A stretch of 64,000 bases of DNA from Rugalucina vietnamica (lineage: Eukaryota; Mollusca; Bivalvia; Lucinida; Lucinidae), in the NCBI GenBank assembly GCA_964017185.1, contig OZ024880.1, positions 48,355,337 to 48,419,336 of the forward strand, given 5' to 3'. Both the position numbers and the translations under genes were made by a program. Positions 55,985 through 64,000 of this stretch are shown here, one piece after another. The notes beneath the pieces were generated by a model. The model was not told the DNA's origin. It was given only the letters and a program-made list of their open reading frames with translations, and did not search any database. Position 1 is the first letter of the stretch. Every line of letters begins with the position of its first letter.

Positions 55985-57600
55985 TATACCCCCCGCAAAA
56001 TTATCTAAGGCCAATAGCTTCCTTTAAGTCAAACATGCAAAACATTTGTCAAAAATATCTTTTCAGCATTATAATCCTTCATGAAAATCCTCCGTATGTC
56101 TGACTCATGTCTGTAAGATATTAAATAATATACTGAAAGCTCAGGGAGTAAAATTATTGTTGATTTCACTGTACACTGTTGATCATTATTTATCATGAGA
56201 AATGGTCAAAAATTGGCTATGCTAAAAAAAAAGCTGTAAATTTGTCAAAAATAAATTATTCAGCATAAGAATTATTCATGCACATCTGAAATATATCTGG
56301 AACAAGTGTGCAAAGAATTCAAATGAAACAATAAAAGCACTAGGAGGACTTTATTTCATAAAGTATGCTCTACCAGCCGTATTGTATATTAGCGATGGTT
56401 GAAAAATGTCTAAGTTGAAAAATGCTGTAAATTTGTCTAAAATTATTTTTTCACCAATAAAATTCTTTATGCACATCTTCAATATGTCTGTAACATGTCT
56501 GCAAAGTATTGAAAAGAATTACTGAAAGCCCCAGGAGGAGTTGGATTTCACAAAGTATGTACTATCAACCATAATTGAATATAAGCAGAAATGGTCAAAA
56601 TTGGCTAAGTTTAAAAAGCTGTAAATTTGTCAAAACTAAAATTTTCAGCATAAAAATTCTTCATGCACATCTTCAATATATCTGGAACAAATCTGCAAAG
56701 AATTAAAAAGAAACAATGAAAGCCCTAGGAGGAGTTGATTTCACAAAGTATGCACTTCCAACCATTATAGTATGTAAGCAATAGTAGAAAAATGGCTAAG
56801 TTAAAAAATGCTGTAAATTTGTCAAAAACTATTTTTTCAGCATTATAATTCTTCATGCACATCTTCAATATGTCTGTAACATGTCTGCAAAGTACTGAAA
56901 AGAAATACTGAAAGCCCTAGGAGGAGTTGATTTCACAAAGTATGTATGTAAGCAATAGTCGAAAAATGGCAAAGTTAAAAAATGCTGTAAATTTGTCAAA
57001 AATTATTTTTTTCAGCATTGTAATTCTTCATGCACATCTTCAATATGTCTGTAACATGTCTGCAAAGTACTGAAAAGAAACACTGAAAGCCCTAGGAGGA
57101 GTTGATTTCACAAAGTATGCACTACCAACCATTATTGAATATAAGCAATTATAGAAAATCTGCTAAGTTAAAAATGCTGTAAATTTGTCAAAAATGATTT
57201 TTTCAGCATGACAATTGTTCATGCACATCTGCAATATATCTGAAACATATCAGCAAAATATTAAAAGGAAACATTGAAAGCTGTAAGAGGAGTTGATTTC
57301 ACAAAGTATGTACTTTCAGTACTATGGCAAACATGTTATAGGAAGACTTAAAAAGTCCCATAACTCTTGCAATACTGACCCTTTGGCCCCTAAATTCATA
57401 CCACACATGTATTGTCTGATGGTGCAAGTGTGGTGAAAATTTGAAACAAATCAGGCAAAAGCTACTCAAGTTATTCAGCAAAGATGTCCAAATGTTGACG
57501 GAATGACGGAATGACGGAATCACGGAATGACGGAATCACGGAATGACGGACAGGCTGAAAACAGTATACCCCCCTAAAACTTCGTTTTGCGGGGGGTATA
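55985..57600. mobile_element. Tandem-core element B, about seven 185-bp units
   Basis: The exact inverted pair TATACCCCCCGCAAAA (55985-56000) and TTTTGCGGGGGGTATA (57585-57600) bounds the element. The right end also forms a hairpin with GTATACCCCCC at 57564. The cores recur with GCTGTAAATTTGTCAAAA near 56234, 56423, 56607, 56808, 56985 and 57177. Then come a unique 190-base segment and an (ACGGAATG)n-like tract (57496-57550). Same plan as elements A and C. Non-coding. Confidence 0.82.
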
Positions 57601-57658
57601 AATATGCTATACCGGTACATGTACAATGTACTAATATTTGGGTACTTCTTAAATATAT

Positions 57659-57891
57659 CAGCCGCGACGCCAGAAAACCGGTCTTTGGGGTTTCCGACCA
57701 GGTTTGACACAAACCGGCCTGTACAGTCTCAGAAGATGGTTAGAAGCTTGAAATCTGGGATTGAGGGAGAAGAGAAATTGTACTATCCGAGTGGTGAAAA
57801 CAAAGGCGCTGATCAGCTGTGCAGTTACTGCACAGTGATCTGCACCTTTGTTTTCCCATGGACGAAAATCGTTGTTCTCATGACGCTGCTC
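57659..57891. mobile_element. M1 MITE
   Basis: CAGCCGCGACGCCAGAAAAC to GTTCTCATGACGCTGCTC with perfect ATAT duplications. Hairpin CAGCTGTGCAGTTACTGCACAG. Confidence 0.88.
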
Positions 57892-58391
57892 ATATCGGGT
57901 TAGCAAGTGAATTGATTCTTTTCACTGAAAACTGCTATATCAAATTTGTTATATGCTAAAACAGCAAATAAAAGAAATCATTGGTTGAAAAACAATTTCA
58001 TTCAATAACTTCTACCTAAGGAAAAAGAAAAATATCTCAGATTATCTCCCTTCCATAAGAATACAAACTTTCAGCTCCACACAAAAATAGCTAGAATCAT
58101 TTTAGTTGCACTTTGTATATTAAATTTCCTTTTATCATTGAGAGAGGGATAGTAGTATCACATACATGTACATTTCTTTAAACAGGAAGGAACATGGTTT
58201 TGAAGAAAATTTAGGTGGCAAACAATGACAGACATCTTTCAAGAAGTAGCAAAATAGATCCGTTCCAGCGGTTTTCTTTCATAAAACAAACATTTGAATA
58301 AAAATTACAAGGGAGATAATCTGAAAAGCACAAAACTGGAACTGAAAACAAGACAATATCATCTGAAAACAGCATTATAATAACAATATAT
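57892..58391. other. Intronic sequence, nothing recognised
   Basis: No repeat family or exon identified between two M1 copies. Confidence 0.4.
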
Positions 58392-58625
58392 GAGCCGCGT
58401 CATGAGGAAACCAACATTTTGCATATGCCAAAACAAAGGCGCAGATCAGCTTCACGGACACCACGAAGCTGATCAGCGCCTTTGTTTTCGCTACAAGGAT
58501 AGCCCAATTCCTCTACTTTCTTAATCCAAAATTTCCAGCCTCTAGCCTTCTTCTGTGCTTGTACAGCTCGGTTTGTGTCGAACCTGTTCCGAAACCATAT
58601 TGTTGGTTTTCTCGTGTCGCGGGTC
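58392..58625. mobile_element. M1 MITE
   Basis: GAGCCGCGTCATGAGGAAAC to GTTTTCTCGTGTCGCGGGTC with perfect ATAT duplications. Hairpin CAGCTTCACGGACACCACGAAGCTG. Confidence 0.9.
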
Positions 58626-59242
58626 ATATCACTACAAGAAGCAGAAATTTTTAGCAGCCATCACACCATACTGAACAGGGCTGCAGGCTCTTACAAGACT
58701 GCTCATGATGTATCAATAATACCGGTATGTGTCATACATGTTTTTCATTTACCAAACATGCCATTCATCTTCTTTAAACATGTATTAGTTTTCCCATGTT
58801 GACCTTTCGAGGCACCATCTTAAGACCTTAAAAGTTTATCTGATGATTAAAAGCGTACAATATGGTTATTTCTGAACAGCAAGACCCAAAACATTCCTTT
58901 GAATTTAAATTTCTGGTGTATCTGTTGGGCATTCTTGAACGTCTATATCATCCAAAGAGTATCCTCCATGGTTAGAGAATATTTTCAGCCTACTGCATAA
59001 AACGTCTAAATACCCTTGCTTGGTCAATTCCAGTATTTTCTTAGTTTTTATATGGTTATAGAGTGCTAGCTGGGTGAATATTTTACTAAAAATAATGGTA
59101 TCTATTTCAAAAAGCCTTTGCTGAACTTCAGGTTAACGAAAAGAATGCCCACTATAAAAAAGACAAATCTATGTTTGCAAATATTTAAAATTCATTGTAT
59201 TATCATAAGCAGTCTTGTTTATCAACACAATGTTGACAGAAC
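58626..59242. other. Intronic sequence, nothing recognised
   Basis: No repeat family or exon identified. Confidence 0.4.
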
Positions 59243-59398
59243 CTTTTGATTGAGGTCCAAATCCCTGGTCTGGAGGTCTGAGATAGTTAGAACCTTCGCG
59301 CATAGAGCTAGTCGCTCGATCTGCACTCAGTGACCTCTTCTTAGAACGGGAAAATCTCTTCTTGATTTGCTGAGCGAATGATTTCTTTTTCTCCTTGT
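59243..59398 (-). CDS. Internal exon of the Ser/Arg/Lys-rich protein
   Basis: After the acceptor TGTTTCTACAG the exon reads DKEKKKSFAQQIKKRFSRSKKRSLSADR... and then REGSNYLRPPDQGFGPQSK in phase 1. Two donor candidates, both leaving phase 1, are AAAAG|GTTCTG (exon end 59243, 52 codons) and CGAAG|GTTCTA (exon end 59294, 35 codons). If neither is used, the frame reads on to a stop at 59169, giving an alternative C-terminus NFKYLQT. The exon is phase-symmetric (1-1), so it could be skipped without shifting frame. The composition (basic, RSxS-type serines) matches the exon at 50803. Confidence 0.65.
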
Positions 59399-59785
59399 CT
59401 GTAGAAACAGCCATATATTAAGTTGCGGCCATTTTTCCTCCAAAGTTAACATAAATTATTGAAAATGTTCATTGAAACTTTAAACAAATTGTATGACAAC
59501 AACTCACACATCTATATTACACATTATTTCAAGACAAGGGAATGAAATTAAACTAATAAAAAATCACAATATGAAAATTTCCCCACAAGAGTATGTTTCC
59601 TCTGTAATAATATTTAATGAAGGGTATCCCTAAAATATTCATTGTCCCTACTTAATGGAAATTCCAGCCCCAGAACATTTGATAAATACCCATACAGATC
59701 ATAACTTCTCTACTTCAGCCGAAAAAGCTAATCCATCTATCAATTATATCAAATGCCACCTTAATAAGGCTACAAACTTGTACCT

Positions 59786-59868
59786 TAGGAAAACTTGCCC
59801 ATGCAATGTACAGAGACTTTTTTTTTTTCAGCTGTAAAAATTGAAAATTTCATTGGATATTTTTTTTA
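59786..59868. mobile_element. M2 MITE, left end only
   Basis: TTAGGAAAACTTGCCCATGC to AAAATTGAAAATTTC. The remainder may be the fragment at 61610-61772, with everything between inserted later. Confidence 0.7.
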
Positions 59869-60179
59869 CATATTTAAAATGTATTTCCTGGTGTGTGATA
59901 ATGGTTTTTCCCAGATATTTTACAACTGTTTGAATTTATCCAAAACATTTTCTTGGTACAATTGAGCATTAAGTTTGTCGCAAAATGTGCAGCAAAATTT
60001 TTTAAAATCAGTTGACAAATAAAAAAGTTATGGTCAAAAACATTTTTGAATAGGGATTTTCTGTACAAAAATCTCATGTAAGGGAGATAAGTATTTTCAC
60101 GCAAAAATGTAAATCCTAAGTATTTTAAAATGATTGTTTGAAATCATTTTTAAACTAGAATTTGTTTTCTATGTGAAAA

Positions 60180-61340
60180 CTGATGTCTCCCCCTTTCTAC
60201 GTGCATGTCCAAAATATGCAAGCAAGAGTTATAGTTCTTGTGCATCACATATCCTGTCATTCTGTTTTATAAGTGTACCAAGTTTCATTGAAATATCTCT
60301 TATGGTTTTAGAGCGGGCACGAAATTGTATGGAAAATAATCAAAGGGAAATAACTCCAAAGATATGAAAGCAAGAGTAATGATTCTTGTGCATCACACAT
60401 TGTCTCATCATGCTTTATAAGTGTACCATGTTTCACTGAAAAATATCTAATGGTTTTTTAGTTATACAGCAGACACAAAATTGTATGAAAAATAATCAAA
60501 GGGAAATAACTCCAAAGATATGCAAGCAAGAGATATGGTTCTTTAGCATGACACATCATCTCATCATGCTTTATAAGTGTACCAAGTTTCATTGAAATAT
60601 TTCTTATGGTTTTCAAGTTATAGAGCAAACATGAAATTGTATGGAAAAATAATCAAAGGGAAATAACTCCAAAGATATGAAAGCAAGAGTTATAATTCTT
60701 GTGCATGACACATCGTCTCATCATGCTTTATAAGTGTACCAAGTTTCACTGAAATTTCTCTTACGGTTTTCAAGTTATAGAGTGGACACGAAATTGTATG
60801 GAAAATAATCAAAGGGAAATTACTCCAAAGATATGCAAGCAAGAGTTATGGTTCTTTAACATGACACATCATCTCATCGTGCTTTATAAGTGTACCAAGT
60901 TTCATTGAAATATCTCTTATGGTTTTCGAGTTATAAAGCGGACACGAAATTGTATGGAAAATAATCAAAGGTAAATAACTCATAAAATACTCAAGCCAGA
61001 GTTATGGTTCTTGTGCATGACACATCGTCTGATCATGCTTAATAAGTGTACCAAGTTTTATTGAAAAATCTTTAACGGTTTTCAAGTTATAGACCGGACA
61101 CGAAATTGTATAAAAAATAATCAAAGGGAAATAACTCCAAAAATACTCAAGCTAGAGTTATGGTTCTTGCGCATGACACATCGTCTCGTCATGGTTTACA
61201 AGTGTACCAAGTTTCATTGAAAAATCTTTAACGGTTTTCAAGTTATAGAGCCGACACGATTTGTACGGACAGACGGACGGACAGACAGACGCACGGGGAA
61301 AAACAATATGTCTCCCGACCCTGTCAGGGGGAGACATAAT
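60180..61340. mobile_element. Tandem-core element C, about seven 155-bp units
   Basis: TGATGTCTCCCCCTTT at the left is mirrored by CAGGGGGAGACATAATG at the right, and the right end forms a hairpin with ATGTCTCCCGACC. Cores share CAAAGGGAAATAACTCCAAA, CAAGAGTTATGGTTCTT and GTGTACCAAGTTTCATTGAA. A GGACAGACGGACGGACAGAC stretch (61266-61291) precedes the hairpin. Same layout as elements A and B. Non-coding. Confidence 0.8.
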
Positions 61341-61609
61341 GACACATATAACATACTTGAGGCTAAGTAAACATTTTCGAAAAGTATCAGTTTTTGCGAT
61401 CATCAATTACCTCCCTTGTCAAAGAAAAATCCCTATTCAAAATTCATTTTGGCCATTAAAACTTTATCAACTGACCGATTCTCAAAATTTCTGCAGGTCG
61501 AATTAGGACAAACTAAGAGTGAGATTTTGACATCAAAACACTTTGTCTATCGTCTTCCATACAAAAATTTTCTGCAAAAAAACAATTATCAGAGGCTAGT
61601 TTTTAGACT

Positions 61610-61772
61610 TTAATATTTTTGCTCTGGTACTCGTTAGAATGAGCTGTTCATACGCATGATCTATGTTTTGGAGCAATAATAAGAAAAATGTATACCCATG
61701 TATACCCTTGTTTTACTATATAAAAGTGGTGTTTAAGGGGTATACGATTCATGGACTTGTTTTCCTGATGAA
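61610..61772. mobile_element. M2 MITE, right part
   Basis: TATTTTTGCTC, then GTACTCGTTAGAA, then AATAAGAAAAATGTATACCC to CATGGACTTGTTTTCCTGATG. Possibly the partner of 59786-59868. Confidence 0.75.
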
Positions 61773-61783
61773 AAGTATCATCA

Positions 61784-62007
61784 TGCTTACATGTTCGTAA
61801 AATGTATAACCCCTCATACCCCACTTTTATATAGAAAAACTGGGGTTTGCATGGGTATACCTAGCTTTCTTATTTCTGAACCAAAACAAAAATTGTGGGT
61901 ACTGCCTCATCCAGTGTAAGAAATATAAAAAAAATTCCAATAAAATTTCCAATTTATACAGATGACAAAATTCTCTTAATATTGCATGGTCAAGTTTTCT
62001 TAATGAA
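61784..62007. mobile_element. M2 MITE next to a splice donor
   Basis: TACATGTTCGTAAAATGTAT to GCATGGTCAAGTTTTCTTAATG. The central hairpin is lost. Its right end lies about 7 bases inside the intron from the donor of the exon at 62111-62015. Confidence 0.8.
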
Positions 62008-62014
62008 TACCCAC

Positions 62015-62111
62015 CTTTTGGTTGTTGCTGTTGTTGATATGTTATGATGGGTGACTCTGGACTAGACATAACCGGGTAACCTTCAGTACCATCGGGAGAA
62101 CTCTCTATAGT
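62015..62111 (-). CDS. Internal exon of the Ser/Arg/Lys-rich protein
   Basis: Acceptor TTTCGTTGTAG opens a phase-0 exon of 97 bases encoding TIESSPDGTEGYPV, then MSSPESPIITYQQQQQPK. The donor AAAAG|GTGGGT leaves phase 1, which fits the exon starting at 59398 (giving ...QPK-DKEKKK). The Ser-Pro and poly-Gln content suggests a disordered linker. Earlier exons must lie beyond the right edge of the window. The protein is not identified. Confidence 0.68.
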
Positions 62112-62175
62112 CTACAACGAAAATAATTCAAACATTCATGTAACTGTGTACGTCAGACTTCTCTGGAAAATAAAT

Positions 62176-62411
62176 GAGCTGCCTCGTGGGAAAACCAACA
62201 ATGTGGTTTCCGAACAGGTCTGACACAAACCGGCCTCTGTACAAGCACAGAAAAGAGCTAGAAGCTTGAAATTTTGGATTTAAGTAGAAGAGAAATTGTA
62301 CTATCCGAGTAGCGAAAACAAAGGCGCTGATCAGCTTCGCGGTTACCACGAAACTGATCTGCGTCTTTGTTTTCGCCTATGCAGATTGTTGGTTTTCTCA
62401 TGAGGCGGCTC
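62176..62411. mobile_element. M1 MITE
   Basis: GAGCTGCCTCGTGGGAAAAC to GTTTTCTCATGAGGCGGCTC with perfect AAAT duplications. Hairpin CAGCTTCGCGGTTACCACGA. It lies 64 bases upstream of the acceptor of the exon at 62111. Confidence 0.9.
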
Positions 62412-63130
62412 AAATCACAATGTAAATCAATGGCATAGTAAATTTTGTCACCCTAACACCAAGTCATATCAACAGTATAACAGTCAAAATAAATTTGGCC
62501 ATTTTTCATGTTTCTTTTTTTTCTATAAAATAGAACAATATTTTGAAAGCAATTTCAGTTTTCTAGATGTTCATTGAATAACACTTGCATAAGTACATGT
62601 ATCATTGGTCTATTTGTTTATTTTCTACACTTGAAAAAGGCCATGAGGCTGAAACAATGTGTAAATAAATAGTAAATCCATGTACAAAGTTATTCTCTGA
62701 TTTATCCAATATAAGGATCATTATTTATTCTCTGATTTATCCAATATAAGAATCATTTATAAACCTATATGCTTTCACATGAATACAAAAACTCTTCCAG
62801 AGTCATAATTGTTTGTCACACAGTGACTATTTTAAAAATGTCTTGGTGCTATGCAAAGCAGCGTTTGAAAAAGTCTTCAGAAGTTCCTGGAAGCTCTTTT
62901 TTCTTGATATTGATGACAATGTCTGATAAAATGATGGGCTTATGACTTGAAAATAATCAAAGAATTTGAGAGACAAAGCTGATTAGAGCATAAGCAGAAA
63001 AAGTAAAAGAACTGGTTGGTTGGTTGGTTGATTGAGTGTTTTATGTGCCACTCAACAGCTAAGGTCATGTGGAGACGAGGCCTCAGTTTAATCTCTCCTA
63101 AAGACTTGAGAAGCCACAATACCTGATATA
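62412..63130. other. Intronic sequence; one LINE-tail-like phrase
   Basis: CACTTGAAAAAGGCCATGAGGCTGAAACA (62626-62654) resembles the conserved phrase seen at the ends of some invertebrate retroelements. ATTCTCTGATTTATCCAATA is duplicated in tandem at 62690-62745. (GGTT)n at 63012-63030. Confidence 0.4.
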
Positions 63131-63131
63131 T

Positions 63132-63329
63132 ACGATCCGTGATGCCAGAAAACCAGTGTACAGTCCCAGAAGAAGGTTAGAAGCTTGAAATTTTGAATAT
63201 AACAAAAGGAGGAATTGTACAATCCGTGAGGCCAAAACGAAGGTGTATCAGCTTAGCAGTTACTGCTAAGCTGATCTGCGCCTTTGCTTTCGCATAGACA
63301 AAAATCTAGTTTTCTTATGACACGGCTTA
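63132..63329. mobile_element. M1 MITE, diverged
   Basis: GATCCGTGATGCCAGAAAAC to TTTTCTTATGACACGGCTTA. Hairpin CAGCTTAGCAGTTACTGCTAAGCTG, perfectly paired although different in sequence from other copies. Confidence 0.82.
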
Positions 63330-63559
63330 GCCATTATGCCCACAGGCTTCTAAAAGTAGAGATTTTTATTTTCAAAAACAACTCTAATATGAAAATTTCA
63401 ACTTTTGGAGGTCCTGCATTTTAAACATCATGCCATTTATGTTGTAGATTGCATATTATGATATCTGGTTAGCTTAGACGATCAGACCACAGCACGTATA
63501 AGGCAAATTGAGCATTATATGTTTTTATAACCTCAAATAACCTCATACAGACGCCTAAA

Positions 63560-63805
63560 ATACTGGTCCCGAGGTTATAAAACTTTTTTCATGCTCAACT
63601 CAGCTGAGACTAAAATTTATCCTGCTCATAAATGTTAAAATGCCAACAATTGTTGGCATTTTAACATTTATCAGCAGGATAAATTACAGGCTTTGGTAAT
63701 CTAAACCTAAAATTTCAAGCAATTTTGGTTATTTCAGTAATTATGAGCACTTTAAATTTCATGCTCAGCTGAGCTGAGCTTGAAAAAAGTTTTATAACCT
63801 TGGGC
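63560..63805. mobile_element. Palindromic MITE, TTATAACCT family
   Basis: GAGGTTATAAAACTTTTTTC mirrored by AAAAAAGTTTTATAACCTTG. Inner palindrome AATGCCAACAATTGTTGGCATT. Second copy of the element at 47860-48082. Confidence 0.85.
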
Positions 63806-64000
63806 CCTGGTCAGCTCTGATTAAAAACATGCACATGATACTGAGTAAAAATCAGCAAAGCAAAAACACCGGGCGTCTTTGTTATACAATTATGATATGT
63901 CAACATCTACATAAATTATGTTAATAAGACTTTGAATAAAGATCTTTACTGTGAGATTGAGTAATTTCTAGAACTGACTTGAAACTTTGGAACTGTAGTT

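Noticed and set aside
56030-61260. CRISPR-like interpretation of regularly spaced repeats
   Set aside because: Units are 150-190 bp, contiguous and degenerate, without short repeat/unique spacer structure, in a eukaryotic genome.
62626-62654. Possible self-cleaving ribozyme or Penelope-type end phrase
   Set aside because: The GGCC..GGCTGAAACA phrase is suggestive, but I could not find the flanking helices or conserved core needed for a hammerhead, nor any reverse transcriptase.

Overview
The window is animal nuclear DNA, most likely from a bivalve mollusc. The case rests on intron-bearing and intronless genes in AT-rich DNA, an extreme load of short inverted-repeat elements whose GAGCCGC...GCGGCTC ends resemble a repeat I know to be very common in bivalves, tandem-core elements laid out like the bivalve 'pearl' repeats, and APE-type LINEs. 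No bacterial-type gene organisation is present. Species cannot be named from sequence alone, and all family assignments here are by eye.

Left part (1-31.9 kb). A 2.2-kb foldback element (144-2354) abuts the first of three single-exon glycosyltransferase family 31 (beta-1,3-galactosyltransferase-like) genes. GT31-A (minus strand, 7963 to 2454) is split by a nearly full-length 4.2-kb LINE (3135-7351) with a 9-bp target duplication. GT31-B (plus, 30643-31938) is intact. A and B and their upstream DNA form the arms of a large inverted duplication: matching blocks run from A out to about 12.6 kb and from B back to about 25.9 kb. The 13-kb spacer holds a nested pair of inverted-repeat elements, the inner one carrying about twelve 187-bp units (18.2-20.5 kb), plus a PIF/Harbinger-like element, a tRNA-type SINE and microsatellites.

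Middle part (32-45 kb). A broken gag-like fossil fragment, a 310-bp direct repeat, a cluster of one dispersed repeat family (called Y/Z here) around a 686-bp foldback element, a Harbinger-like element (38636-39387) nested in Y, and a decayed second LINE (39.58-41.47 kb). The third gene, GT31-C (42118-43314), carries a patch nearly identical to GT31-B and ends at a stop codon supplied by a 234-bp MITE. A Tc1/mariner-like element follows at 44181-45037.

Right part (45-64 kb). This looks like the 3' end of one host gene on the minus strand, with three exons at 62111-62015, 59398-59243 (or 59294) and 50803-50553. All junctions agree in phase, and the encoded tail is rich in Ser, Arg and Lys. Its introns are packed with MITEs (families M1 and M2), palindromes and three tandem-core elements with hairpin ends (52487-54544, 55985-57600, about 60180-61340).

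The three GT31 enzymes would act as Golgi type II membrane glycosyltransferases. The recurring theme is mobile DNA reshaping this small tandem family: duplication in inverted orientation, LINE disruption of A, MITE-made truncation of C, and patchy sequence homogenisation.
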